A DNA stretch of 59,296 nucleotides. Source: JAJPHF01 sp035293805. Its GTDB lineage: Bacteria > Chloroflexota > UBA6077 > JAJPHF01. Position 1 is the stretch's first letter, and each line of letters begins with the position of its first letter. The position numbers and the translations under genes are program-made. Of the stretch, positions 50,416-59,158 are shown in pieces. Where the stretch lies: the NCBI GenBank assembly GCA_035293805.1, contig DATGMD010000050.1, positions 1 through 59,296 on the forward strand, in the 5' to 3' direction. The notes under the pieces are model-generated. The model saw nothing but the letters and a program-made list of their open reading frames with translations. It did no database searches and was not told the origin of the DNA.

Positions 50416-51666
50416 TCACGCCGCGGGGTGCAGGGTGCCGTCCTCGACGCGATACACCCGCGCCCGGGCGAGGAAGCCGGCGTCGAGGTTGCCGAGGTCG
50501 GTCGTGGTGAGTAGCGTCTGACCGTCATCGCCCAGCGTTTCGAGCACGAACCGCTGCCGCGCCGGGTCTAGCTCGGACAGCACGTCGTCCAGCAGCAGCA
50601 GCGGCGATTCGCCAGTCTCGGCACGCATGAACTCGACCTCGGCCAGCTTCAACGCCAGCACGCTCAGCCGCTGCTGCCCCCGCGACCCATACACTCCCTG
50701 AGGCACTCCGTCGACGAGGAACTCCAGGTCGTCGCGATGCGGTCCCACCAGCGACACCCCCTGCGCCAGCTCCCGCTCGCGGCCCGCCACCAGGCAGGCT
50801 TGAAAGCGATCGGCCAGGCCCGCCGGTAGGGCGCCCACGCTCGTCGGGCTCCAGATCGGCGTGGGCGCCTCGGCGACCCGCGCGACGGCGGGCTCCGGCG
50901 CCGGGACCGCGGCGGCCGGGCGAGGGCCGTCGAGGCTCGACCGATAAACCGCCTCCAGCCGCCCACTCCCGCCGCTCAATGCCCGGTACAGGTCCGGCAA
51001 GCGCGCGTTCAAGGCCGCGAGCAGGCGCCCCCGCTCGGCCACCAGATAGGACCCGCTCGTCACCAGCTCGGCGTCCCACGGCTCCAGCAGCCCCGGCGGC
51101 TGTCGGCGGTCGCGCACCTGGCGCAGGAGGTGATTCCGTTGCAGCAGCACCTTGTTGTAGCGCTGGAGCGCCCGCAAGTACCGAGAGTTCACCTGCGAGA
51201 GCGTGATGTCGAGGTAGCGGCGGCGGCCCGCCGGCGGGCCGCCGACCAGCGTCACGTCCTCGGGCGAGAATAGCACCGCGTTCACGGTGCCGACGTACTC
51301 CACCGCGCGCCGCGGCAGCCCGCCCACGCGAATCTGCTTGCTCACCGTCGGCCCGCTGCCGTTCGTCGCCTCCCCGTCGGCCTCGCTCCGCAGGACGAGG
51401 TCCACGTGGACCTCGCCGTCCGCGCGCCTCACACTTGCCGCGATGCGCGCGAACGCGGACGGCTCGCCGCGCGCCAGCCAGTTCACCAGCTCGCGGTCGC
51501 TCCCCGCCCGCGCTGACTTCGTGGTCGCCAGCACGTGGACGGCTTCGAGCAGATTCGTCTTGCCCTGCCCATTCGCGCCGTGAAACACGACGATGCCGGC
51601 CGGCAACTCCAGCCCGAGCCGCACGTAGCTGCGGAAGTTGGTCAGCGCCAGGCGCTTCAGCCACAT
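50416..51666 (-). CDS. recF: DNA replication/repair protein RecF
   Basis: A 416-residue SMC-like ATPase. LTNFRSYVRLGLELPAG and Walker A GANGQGKTN are at the start; LSVLALKLAEVEFMRAETGESPLLLLDDVLSELDP holds signature and Walker B; TTTDLGNLDAG is the D/H-loop region. It loads RecA onto gapped DNA with RecO and RecR. The ATG at 51666 is chosen by the family start MWLKRLALTNFRSY. It is not linked to dnaN or gyrB here, unlike the classical arrangement. Confidence 0.95.
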   Translation of the reverse strand: MWLKRLALTNFRSYVRLGLELPAGIVVFHGANGQGKTNLLEAVHVLATTKSARAGSDRELVNWLARGEPSAFARIAASVRRADGEVHVDLVLRSEADGEATNGSGPTVSKQIRVGGLPRRAVEYVGTVNAVLFSPEDVTLVGGPPAGRRRYLDITLSQVNSRYLRALQRYNKVLLQRNHLLRQVRDRRQPPGLLEPWDAELVTSGSYLVAERGRLLAALNARLPDLYRALSGGSGRLEAVYRSSLDGPRPAAAVPAPEPAVARVAEAPTPIWSPTSVGALPAGLADRFQACLVAGRERELAQGVSLVGPHRDDLEFLVDGVPQGVYGSRGQQRLSVLALKLAEVEFMRAETGESPLLLLDDVLSELDPARQRFVLETLGDDGQTLLTTTDLGNLDAGFLARARVYRVEDGTLHPAA

Positions 51667-52056
51667 AGTTCCCTGGAATTGCCGCCTTCCAGCACCGCAA
51701 AACCACATAAGAACGGGCAGGTCCTATTGCCTGCCCCGTAAATTGTACCACCCGGCCCCGGCCCCGGCGGGCCGCCAGGGCCGGGGCCGGGGCGGCCGTG
51801 CGCCCGCTCGCCGGATCACGTCGGTGCCTATCCGCGCCCGCCACGGCTGCCCTGTGGTATCATTATTCTTGCCAATGAGTAATGGCGCGGCGCACTAGAG
51901 CGGCTTTCGCAGCACTTGCGCCGCTAGCGCCCGGCCGGCCGGTAGGGCAGGGGCTCGTCCCCTGCCGCCCGGGCGCCGAGCCGGCTCAACCGTCCGCAAT
52001 CCCGCTGCAGGCGTCGAGCGCGGCCGACCGACGTGGCGCGCGCGAGTGAGGGCACA
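51667..52056. other. recF / yqeB divergent intergenic region
   Basis: 390 bp. It has GGGCAGG/CCTGCCC arms (51715-51736) in the recF leader, a TACAAT on the minus strand (51747-51742) as possible recF -10, a very GC-rich perfect hairpin at 51751-51791, a TATCAT (51858-51863) that may serve yqeB, and a copy of the GTAGGGC/CCCTGCCGCCC repeat near 51942-51972. Confidence 0.5.
51751..51791. terminator. 14-bp all-GC hairpin
   Basis: CCCGGCCCCGGCCC (51751-51764) pairs exactly with GGGCCGGGGCCGGG (51778-51791) around a GC loop. It lacks a U-tract, so termination is not certain; a transcription-insulating or repeat origin is possible. Confidence 0.35.
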
Positions 52057-52944
52057 ATGACAGCCTCGTTCGTCGACCCCCCTGGCGGCCCCGCCACCAA
52101 CGGCCCGGCGGCGCTCGTGAAGGGCGGCGGCGAGCTAGGCACCGCCGTCGCGCTGGCGCTCTGGCGAGCCGGCTGGCGCGTCGTGGTCGCTGAGCTGCCG
52201 CGCCCCACGGTGCTCCGGCGCCAGCTCAGCCTCGCCGAGGCCGCCTTCTGCGGCGCCGTCACGCGTGACGGCGTCCGCGCCCGGCGCGTCGCCGCGCCCG
52301 CCGAGGCCGTCGTGCTGCTCCGTGTGCCACAATCCCTCCCTCTGTACGTCGGCCCGCTCCCCGAGCTGCTCCGGAGCTGGCGTCCAGCCCTCGTCGTCGA
52401 CGCGCGCATGCGCCGCGGCGTCGCCCCCGAGCGGCAGCGTCACGAGGCGCCGCTAGTCGTCGGCCTGGGCCCCGAGCTGGTCGCGGGCCGCGACGTCGAT
52501 TGGGTCATCGAGACCTGCCCGGGGCCGGACCTCGGCCGCGTGATCGGCGTGGGCGCCGCTCGGCCCCACGCGCCCCTGCCCCGCGGTGCGGGCAGCGCCG
52601 CCGAGGAGTACGTGCGCGCCCCCCACGCCGGCCTCTGGCGCACGGACCGGGCTATCGGTGACGAGGTGGCGGCCGGCGAGCGGCTCGGCTGGCTCGACGC
52701 CGCGTCCCTCCGCGCGCCCGTGGCGGGATGCCTGCGCGGGCTCGTCCACGACGGCGTCACGGTGCCTGCCGGCGCCAAGCTCGTCGCCGTGCATCCGGGC
52801 GACTGGCGGCGCAAGGAGTCGGGCATCGGCCAGCGCGCCGCCGCAGTCGCGGCCAGCGTCCTCCAGCTTGCCGCAACCCGCGCCGCGCAGCACGGCGCCG
52901 CGCCACCCGGGCTGGCTGTCGCCCTCCCAGCGGCGGCGACCTGA
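52057..52944 (+). CDS. yqeB: YqeB-family selenium-dependent molybdenum hydroxylase maturation protein
   Basis: A 295-residue protein. ALVKGGGELGTAVALALWRAGWRVVVAELPRPTVLRRQLSLAEAAFCGAVTRDGVRARRV matches the YqeB family (Rossmann-like N-terminal part). The C-terminal GDEVAAGERLGWLDAASLRAPVAGCLRGLVHDGVTVPAGAKLVAV resembles a lipoyl-like beta domain typical of this family. YqeB proteins accompany selenium-containing molybdenum hydroxylases; the exact step is unknown. ATG 52057 is preferred over GTG 52033 because GAGGG lies 4-5 nt upstream. No hydroxylase gene is visible nearby. Confidence 0.8.
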   Translation: MTASFVDPPGGPATNGPAALVKGGGELGTAVALALWRAGWRVVVAELPRPTVLRRQLSLAEAAFCGAVTRDGVRARRVAAPAEAVVLLRVPQSLPLYVGPLPELLRSWRPALVVDARMRRGVAPERQRHEAPLVVGLGPELVAGRDVDWVIETCPGPDLGRVIGVGAARPHAPLPRGAGSAAEEYVRAPHAGLWRTDRAIGDEVAAGERLGWLDAASLRAPVAGCLRGLVHDGVTVPAGAKLVAVHPGDWRRKESGIGQRAAAVAASVLQLAATRAAQHGAAPPGLAVALPAAAT

Positions 52945-52976
52945 GGCCGCGCGGCCGCCCAGCGAGGAGCGAGAAG

Positions 52977-53528
52977 ATGCCACCAGCCGGGCTCACCCCC
53001 GCCGAGCACGCGATGCTCGGGCTCGTCTTCCTCGGGCCGCGCCACGGCTACGAGCTAGCCGCCCACTTCGGCCCCGAGGGCGACCTCGGCATGGTGTGCC
53101 AGCTGCCCATGAGCCTGCTCTACGCCCAGCTCAAGCGCCTCGAAACCCTCGGCTACGTCGAGGGCACGACCGAGCACCAGAGCAACCGCCCGCCGCGCCG
53201 CGTCTACCACATCACGCCCGAGGGCCAGGCCGAGTTTTGGCGCTGGCTCGACCAGCCGGTGACCCGCATCCGCGAGATTCGGCTGGACTTCTTGCTCAAG
53301 CTCTTCTTCTCGTCGCGCATCCCGGCCCACGACACCGACGACCTCCTCCGCCGGCAAGTCGCGGCCTGTCGCGACTACGTGAGCACGCTGGAGGAGCGCC
53401 AGGCGCGTACCCCGCCCGACAGCTTCGCCCACCTCGTCAACCAGTCCCGCCTGACCGCCGCGCGCGGCACCATCGCCTGGCTGTCCGAGTACCTCGGCCG
53501 CTGGCCCCGCGACCGGCCCGAGCCTTGA
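52977..53528 (+). CDS. PadR-family transcriptional regulator
   Basis: A 183-residue regulator with the winged-helix TPAEHAMLGLVFLGPRHGYELAAHF and the wing RVYHITPEGQAEFWRWL. A PadR C-terminal helical region (about 100-175) follows. These dimeric repressors sense small molecules. ATG 52977 follows GAGGAG. It sits 32 bp after yqeB, likely in the same transcript. Confidence 0.92.
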   Translation: MPPAGLTPAEHAMLGLVFLGPRHGYELAAHFGPEGDLGMVCQLPMSLLYAQLKRLETLGYVEGTTEHQSNRPPRRVYHITPEGQAEFWRWLDQPVTRIREIRLDFLLKLFFSSRIPAHDTDDLLRRQVAACRDYVSTLEERQARTPPDSFAHLVNQSRLTAARGTIAWLSEYLGRWPRDRPEP

Positions 53529-53735
53529 CCCCGGCCCCCGCCGCGCGCCCGCCGCCGCGCCCGCCCCAGCGCGCGACCAATCACCGTGCCTAGCGCCCCG
53601 TGCCCGCCCGCCGCGCCCCCGGCTCGTCCCACGCGGGGCGAGCGCCCGCCGCTCGGCACACCGCGTGCTAGCCCCGGGGATGCGGGGCGCGCTACACTGG
53701 CCCGGCCACCCATCCAGCGGCCCGCGGAGCACTGA

Positions 53736-55589
53736 ATGACGGACGTCCAGCTTACCGGGTCCACCTATCTGCCCATCGAGCACTACGGCGTCATTGGCGA
53801 CCTGCAGACCGTCGCGCTGGTCGGCATCAATGGCTCGATCGACTGGTATTGCTACCCGCGCTTCGACTCGCCCAGCATGTTCGCCGCCATTCTCGACGCC
53901 GCCCGCGGCGGCCACTTCCAGATCACAGCCGTCGAAACCGCCGCCCGCCACAAGCAGCTGTACTTTCCCGACACGAACGTGCTCATCACCCGCTTCCTCT
54001 CGCCCGACGGCGTCGGCGAGCTTACCGACTTCATGCCGCTCGGCCGCGCCGAGGAGCACGCCGCCCGCAGCATCGTTCGCCGCGTCTGCGTCGTGCGCGG
54101 CACGCTCCACTTCCGCGCCGAGTGCCTGCCGGCGTTCGACTACGCGCGCGCAAGCCACGAGACGGTCGTCCAGTCCGCCGGCGCCCTGTTCGTCCCCACG
54201 GCTGCTATCCCAGATGCGCCCGACCTCCGCATGGCCCTCCGCACCAACGTCCCGCTCACCCGGTACGAGGACGGCGTGGCGGGCGAGTTCACGCTGAGCG
54301 CCGGTCAGAGCGCCTCGTTCATCCTGGCGCCGGCCGGGGGGACCGAGACGCTGCCGCCCGTCGTCGAGGGCGAGGTCGATCAGGCGTTCCAGACCACCGT
54401 CCGCTTCTGGCGCCGCTGGCTCGCCCGCTGCACCTATCGCGGCCGCTGGCGCGAGATGGTCCTGCGCTCGGCGCTCGCGCTCAAGCTGTTGACCTACGCC
54501 CCCACCGGCGCCATCGTCGCCGCGCCCACCACCTCCCTGCCGGAGACGCTCGGCGGCACCCGCAACTGGGATTACCGCTACACTTGGATCCGCGACGCCG
54601 CCTTCACCCTCTACGCCCTGCTCCGCATCGGCTTCACCGAGGAGGCGGGCCAGTTCATGGAGTGGCTCGAGGCCCGCACCCGCGAGCTGGACCCCGACGG
54701 CTCCCTCCAGATCGTCTACGGCATCGACGGGCGCCACGCGCTGCCCGAGGAGATCCTGCCGCATCTCGACGGCTACTGCGACTCGCGGCCCGTCCGTATC
54801 GGCAACGCCGCCTACTGCCAGCTGCAGCTCGACATCTACGGCGAGCTAATGGACTCGGTTTACCTCTACAACAAGCACGGCTCGCCCATTTCCTACGACC
54901 TCTGGAACAACCTACGCCGGCTGATGGATTGGCTCACCCGCAACTGGGACCGTCCGGATGAAGGCATCTGGGAAGTGCGGGGCGGCCGCCACCAGTTCGT
55001 TCATTCGAAAGTGATGTCCTGGGTCGCCTTCGACCGCGGCTTGCGCATCGCCCGGCAGCGCGGCCTGCCCGCCGACGAGCACACCTGGCGCGAGACGCGC
55101 AACCAGATCTACGAGCAGGTCGTCGCGCGCGGCTGGAGCCCCGTCCGCCGCGCCTTCGTCCAGTACTACGGCAGCGACATCCTCGACGCCAGCAACCTCC
55201 TGATGCCCCTCGTGAAGTTCATGGGCCCCACCGACCCGCGCATCCTGGCCACGCTCGACCGCACGCTCGAAGACCTCGTGTCCGACAGCCTCGTCTATCG
55301 CTACGACCCAGCCGTCTGCGACGACGGCCTCGGCGGCGCCCGCGAGGGCACCTTCAGCATCTGCACCTTCTGGCTGGTCGAGTGCCTGACGCGCGCCGGC
55401 CGCACCGAGGAAGCCCGCCTCATCATGGAGAAGATGTTCACCTACGCGAACCACCTCGGCCTCTTCGCCGAGGAGATCGGCCCCTCGGGCGAGGCGCTCG
55501 GCAACTTCCCGCAAGCGTTCACCCATCTGGCGCTCATCAGCGCGGCCGTCAACCTCGACCGCGCCCTCGGCCACGGCCCGGTGACCTGA
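53736..55589 (+). CDS. Glycoside hydrolase family 15 (glucoamylase/trehalase-like)
   Basis: A 617-residue cytosolic enzyme. The N-terminal beta-sandwich begins YLPIEHYGVIGDLQTVALVGINGSIDWYCYPRFDSPSMFAAIL. The (alpha/alpha)6 barrel has NWDYRYTWIRDAAFTLYAL and FSICTFWLVECLTRAGR; glutamates in these regions are the catalytic acid and base. The family hydrolyses alpha-1,4-glucans, trehalose or kojibiose. A TACACT box at 53693 could be its -10. Monocistronic. Confidence 0.93.
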   Translation: MTDVQLTGSTYLPIEHYGVIGDLQTVALVGINGSIDWYCYPRFDSPSMFAAILDAARGGHFQITAVETAARHKQLYFPDTNVLITRFLSPDGVGELTDFMPLGRAEEHAARSIVRRVCVVRGTLHFRAECLPAFDYARASHETVVQSAGALFVPTAAIPDAPDLRMALRTNVPLTRYEDGVAGEFTLSAGQSASFILAPAGGTETLPPVVEGEVDQAFQTTVRFWRRWLARCTYRGRWREMVLRSALALKLLTYAPTGAIVAAPTTSLPETLGGTRNWDYRYTWIRDAAFTLYALLRIGFTEEAGQFMEWLEARTRELDPDGSLQIVYGIDGRHALPEEILPHLDGYCDSRPVRIGNAAYCQLQLDIYGELMDSVYLYNKHGSPISYDLWNNLRRLMDWLTRNWDRPDEGIWEVRGGRHQFVHSKVMSWVAFDRGLRIARQRGLPADEHTWRETRNQIYEQVVARGWSPVRRAFVQYYGSDILDASNLLMPLVKFMGPTDPRILATLDRTLEDLVSDSLVYRYDPAVCDDGLGGAREGTFSICTFWLVECLTRAGRTEEARLIMEKMFTYANHLGLFAEEIGPSGEALGNFPQAFTHLALISAAVNLDRALGHGPVT

Positions 55590-55636
55590 CCCCCCCCGCC
55601 GCCGCGCGCCCGACCCCAGCACGCGCCCGGCGGCAG

Positions 55637-55666
55637 TTGACACTGCCGCGACGCGCCTGGTATCGT
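55637..55666 (+). promoter_or_regulatory. Promoter of the PP2C gene
   Basis: TTGACA (55637-55642), 18 bp, TATCGT (55661-55666). The start codon at 55834 gives a long leader of about 160 nt. Confidence 0.65.
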
Positions 55667-55833
55667 GCTGGCTGGCGCCTATACGGCAGCGGTACGCGGG
55701 ATCGCGCCCCCCCGGCACCGCCGCCCGCGCCCGCCCGGGGCGCCCGCGCGCCGCCAACGGCGCCCCGGGCGCGACGACCACCCGATCGCGCCAGCCGGCC
55801 GCCCTCACCGGGCGCGCGCTGCGAGGAGGGCCG

Positions 55834-56685
55834 TTGGAAGCAGCCAGCCAGCCACCGCTGCTGCGCCTCGACAACGGGCGCCTCGGCCTGGAGGTGGCCG
55901 GCGCCACCCACGTCGGGCTGCGGCGCGCGCACAACGAGGACGCGCTCGGTCTGCGCCCAGACGCCTACGACGAGTTCGGCGCCACGAGCGGCTACCTGTT
56001 CGCCGTGGCCGACGGCATGGGCGGCGCCGAGAAGGGCGAGGTGGCGAGCCGCCTCGCCGTCGATGCGCTATTCGCCACGTACTACGCGCGCGATAAGCAG
56101 GCCGATCCCGCTCGGTCGCCAGCCGAGGCCCTGCGCGCCGCCTTCGAGGCCGCGAACGGCCTCGTGTACGGCGAGAGCCTGAAAGTGGTGTCCGGCATGA
56201 TGGGCACCACGCTGGTCGCCTGCACGGTCGTCGCCGACCAGGCGATCGTCGGCAACGTCGGCGACAGCCGCGCTTATCTCCTCCGCGCCGGCCGGCTGCA
56301 GCAGATCACCGACGACCACTCCTTTGTTAACGAGCAGTTCAAGGCCGGCGTGCTGAGCGCCGAGGAGGCGCGCACCAGCCCCCAGCGCAACATCATCACG
56401 CGCGCCATCGGTCATCAGCCGACCGTGCAGGCCGATCAGTTCCAGGTCGGCCCGCTTCAGGCAGGCGATCTGCTGCTGCTCTGCTCGGATGGCCTGCACG
56501 GCATGGTCGGCGACGACGAGCTGCTGGCGATCGGCGCGGAGCCCGACCTGCAGCGGGCGGCCGCCGCATATGTCGACGCGGCCAACACGCATGGCGGCTT
56601 GGACAACGTCACCTGCCTGCTCGTGCGCGTCGTCGCGCGCCACGACGCGCCGGCCCCGCTGCCCGGCCCCGCCGCCGGATCCTGA
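55834..56685 (+). CDS. PP2C-family serine/threonine protein phosphatase
   Basis: A 283-residue phosphatase. THVGLRRAHNEDALGL, FAVADGMGGAEKGEVAS, VGNVGDSRAYLLRAG, DDHSFVN, CSDGLHGMVGDDEL and GGLDNVTCLLVRVV carry the metal-binding aspartates of the fold. It reverses serine/threonine phosphorylation by Hanks-type kinases. The start is TTG 55834, supported by the GAGGAGGG site nine bases upstream. No kinase gene is adjacent. Confidence 0.94.
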   Translation: MEAASQPPLLRLDNGRLGLEVAGATHVGLRRAHNEDALGLRPDAYDEFGATSGYLFAVADGMGGAEKGEVASRLAVDALFATYYARDKQADPARSPAEALRAAFEAANGLVYGESLKVVSGMMGTTLVACTVVADQAIVGNVGDSRAYLLRAGRLQQITDDHSFVNEQFKAGVLSAEEARTSPQRNIITRAIGHQPTVQADQFQVGPLQAGDLLLLCSDGLHGMVGDDELLAIGAEPDLQRAAAAYVDAANTHGGLDNVTCLLVRVVARHDAPAPLPGPAAGS

Positions 56686-56711
56686 CAGCCCCCCGTCCGA
56701 GGAGCGCCACC

Positions 56712-57263
56712 ATGGCCGCCCAGCCCAGCGCGCCGCGTCCGCCCGCGCCTGGCCCCCGCTACCGCTCCGAGGCGCTAGAGGCGTTCGACGACGGCTTCCG
56801 GGCGGCGGGCATCGACTTCGCCGTGTTCCTCCCCGACAGCCTGCTCGACGGGATCGAGCAGGCGCTGCTCGCGCGCGGCGAGATCCCCTGCTATCAGTGC
56901 TCGCGCGAGGACGAGGGCATCGCCATGGCGATGGGCGCCTTCCTCGTGGGCAAGAGGCCCGTGGCGCTCATGGAGGGCTCGGGCATCGGCCTGTCGGCGT
57001 TGATCTTGGCCCGCGGCATCGTCCAGCGCACGCCCACCCTGATCGTCGCGGGCCACAGCAGCACACTGGGCGAGCGCTACGACTACCACGGGGCCACGCG
57101 GCTCGTCGCGGAGCCGGTGCTGCGCGCGCTCGACATCCCCTGTCACGTGCTCGCGGATGTCGGCCAGATCCGCACGGCCGTCGTCCAGGCGCAGCACACG
57201 GTCGAGGGCCAGCGCATCCCCGTCGCGCTCCTGGTCCCGCCGTTCGTCATCAGGGAGGCCTAG
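56712..57263 (+). CDS. TPP-dependent decarboxylase alpha subunit (ComD/sulfopyruvate type)
   Basis: A 183-residue PYR-domain protein. FLPDSLLDGIEQAL, SREDEGIAMAMGAFLVGKRPVALMEGSGIGLS and GHSSTLGERYDYHG match the N-terminal subunit of sulfopyruvate or phosphonopyruvate decarboxylases; the Glu in REDEG is the TPP-activating residue. The partner carrying the PP domain lies 66 bp downstream. Substrate is unassigned; sulfopyruvate, phosphonopyruvate and other 2-oxoacids are possible. ATG 56712 has an adequate GGAGCG site. Confidence 0.85.
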   Translation: MAAQPSAPRPPAPGPRYRSEALEAFDDGFRAAGIDFAVFLPDSLLDGIEQALLARGEIPCYQCSREDEGIAMAMGAFLVGKRPVALMEGSGIGLSALILARGIVQRTPTLIVAGHSSTLGERYDYHGATRLVAEPVLRALDIPCHVLADVGQIRTAVVQAQHTVEGQRIPVALLVPPFVIREA

Positions 57264-57329
57264 CGGGCGATCCACCGACACCGCCCGCGCCGCCTCGCCG
57301 GCGAAAAGTCCGCGTGCAGGAGGACCTTG

Positions 57330-57941
57330 GTGAATCGCCTCGAGGTGCTGGAGGCGCTGGCGGCGCTTCGGCGCGGCGTGCCGCTCGTCATCGGACCGGG
57401 CCTGGCCAACTACCCAATCGCCGCTCTCGCGGACGACCCGCTGACCATCTACAACATGGACATGCCGTACGTCACGCCCACCGCGCTCGGCATCGCCCTC
57501 GGCTGGCCGGCGCGGCGTGTCGTCGCCGTCGAAGGCGATGGCTCCCTGCTCGCCGGCCCCGGCGTCCTCGCCACCATCGCGCGCTACCAGGTGCGAAACC
57601 TGATCGTCCTGGTCTTCGACAACGGCGCGTACCTCACGACGGGTAGCGGCCGAGCCACCACCGCGACGAGCCACGGGACCGATGTCGAAGGGCTCGGCCG
57701 CGCAGCGGGGCTGGTCCAGGCATGCACGGTCGCCGACCTGCCGGCCGCCCGCGCGGCCCTCCAACGCGCGTTCGCCGAGCCCGGCCCCTGGCTGATCGTC
57801 GCGAAAGTGGATACCAGCGACCGTGACCGGGCGCCGCGCGACGCCCCGCTGCCCGTCGCGGTGTACGAGGCTGGCCTGCGCTTCCGCCGCGCCGCGCTCG
57901 CTCAGCCGGCGCTGTTCCCCGCCGCACCAGCCGCGCCCTGA
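57330..57941 (+). CDS. TPP-dependent decarboxylase beta subunit (ComE-like)
   Basis: A 203-residue PP-domain subunit. The TPP-binding motif EGDGSLLAGPGVLATIARYQVRNLIVLVFDNGAY has GDG and the downstream Asn of the Mg-TPP site. GTG 57330 (or TTG 57327) follows GCAGGAGGACC. It pairs with the preceding alpha subunit. A conserved-looking domain ends near residue 170; the tail is Ala/Pro-rich. Confidence 0.85.
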   Translation: MNRLEVLEALAALRRGVPLVIGPGLANYPIAALADDPLTIYNMDMPYVTPTALGIALGWPARRVVAVEGDGSLLAGPGVLATIARYQVRNLIVLVFDNGAYLTTGSGRATTATSHGTDVEGLGRAAGLVQACTVADLPAARAALQRAFAEPGPWLIVAKVDTSDRDRAPRDAPLPVAVYEAGLRFRRAALAQPALFPAAPAAP

Positions 57942-57972
57942 GCGGCCGCAGCGCCAGGCGCCACCACGCCGG

Positions 57973-58146
57973 CTAGGCGGCGCGGTTCAGCGGCGGCGTC
58001 GGCTCCACGGCCGGGGGCGGGGCCGGCTCGGCCGTGATGCCCTCACAGTAGCGAGCATCCTCGGCGAGGAGCGCCCGGTGCAGCAGCAACACTACGACGA
58101 CCGCCGCCCCCAGAAACAGGCCCACGGCAACGGCGTACCAGACCAT
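57973..58146 (-). CDS. Small single-span membrane protein (57 aa)
   Basis: A 57-residue protein with one TM (AVAVGLFLGAAVVVVLLLHRALL, about 5-27), then a short CEGI segment and a Pro-rich C-terminus. ATG 58146 with GGAGGTG upstream. It resembles other tiny membrane peptides of unknown role. It lies convergent to the TPP enzyme genes. Confidence 0.6.
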   Translation of the reverse strand: MVWYAVAVGLFLGAAVVVVLLLHRALLAEDARYCEGITAEPAPPPAVEPTPPLNRAA

Positions 58147-58264
58147 CGGGCACCTCCGCGATTGATCTCCTCCCTCCCACCTCGAGGCTCCCACCCGACT
58201 GTTTTCGACCTGTTGCGCCTTTGCTAAAGAACTGTTGTCGCGCCACCGCCCGCGCCCCCTCTCG

Positions 58265-59011
58265 TCATCCCTGGCGCTCCCCGGCCGCCTGCCAGTCCTC
58301 CAGCCCGCACAGCGGTCCATAGCGCGAGCCGCCATACTCGTAGTGCCACCACTCGGCGGGATAGTTCGTGAAGCCGACCCGCCGCAGCGCGTGGAAGAGA
58401 ATGCGCCGGTTGCGCAGGCAACCCTCCTCCGCGAGCGTGAGCGGCTCGTCAGCTTCCCGACGTTCCTCGAAGTACCGCGTGTAGGCGCGCGCCTCGAACG
58501 CGTCGAACGCCGTCCCCATGGGCACGAGCGCGCCGCTGGCGTCGAGCAAGGACAGGTCCACCACGCCACCGGTGGCGTGCGGCGAGGGGTGGGCGGCGTC
58601 GGCGGATGGCGGCGCCACGTAGCGCGCTGCCAGCGCGCGCAGCGCGGCGTCGCTCGCCTCTGGCTGCTCACGCCGCAGATCGGCCAGGTAGCGGTCGAAG
58701 AGGTGTCGCTGCACGGTCTGGGGACGCCAGGCGTCGAACACTACCAGCCGCCAGCCGGCGGGCAACAGTGCCGCGGCCGCGGCGAGCCGCCGCGCCACGC
58801 CCACCCGGGCGTAGCAATCAGGCAGGGCGCCCGGGTAGCCCGCCGCGTGGTAGCGCGCGTCCACGGCGATTCGGTCCGGCGCGTAGTCGGTCAGCGCGAC
58901 TAGCGGCTCGCCGCACTCGCGGGCCGCCACGCCGCGCCAGCCCGTCGGCTCGTCCAGCGGCGGGATCGGCCGGTCGCTCGCGCCCCCGCCTGGGCCGGCG
59001 CGGCTCACCAT
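58265..59011 (-). CDS. D-Ala-D-Ala dipeptidase (VanX/DdpX-like)
   Basis: A 248-residue zinc dipeptidase. SPHATGGVVDLSL carries the zinc-binding His and Asp (SxHxxGxxxD) and EWWHYEYG the catalytic Glu and third zinc His. The N-terminal 40 residues are extra relative to VanX and lack a signal peptide. It cleaves D-Ala-D-Ala in peptidoglycan turnover; VanX-type vancomycin resistance would need VanA and VanH, which are absent here, so recycling is more likely. GTG/ATG near 59011; exact start uncertain. Confidence 0.85.
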   Translation of the reverse strand: MVSRAGPGGGASDRPIPPLDEPTGWRGVAARECGEPLVALTDYAPDRIAVDARYHAAGYPGALPDCYARVGVARRLAAAAALLPAGWRLVVFDAWRPQTVQRHLFDRYLADLRREQPEASDAALRALAARYVAPPSADAAHPSPHATGGVVDLSLLDASGALVPMGTAFDAFEARAYTRYFEERREADEPLTLAEEGCLRNRRILFHALRRVGFTNYPAEWWHYEYGGSRYGPLCGLEDWQAAGERQG

Positions 59012-59158
59012 GCGTCGGCCCGCCTGGCCGCCCGCACCCGGTTCGCCGCGATCATTCCGCCTCCCACCGCCATCGCGATACGTTCAGCATGGCTGCACCA
59101 ACCGCTCCCGTCAACCGGCGGCGCGCAAGCGGCCAGCGCCCTGCCCCGATCCCTGCCT

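Noticed and set aside
50044..50521. Small plus-strand frames upstream of recF
   Set aside because: They are built from the GTAGGGC/CCCTGCCGCCC repeats and antisense to the recF end; no RBS or family.
51751..51791. Firm rho-independent terminator
   Set aside because: Strong hairpin but no U-tract in either direction, so the feature is kept only at low confidence.
58265..59011. Vancomycin-resistance vanX locus
   Set aside because: vanH, vanA and vanRS genes are absent; the dipeptidase alone fits peptidoglycan recycling.
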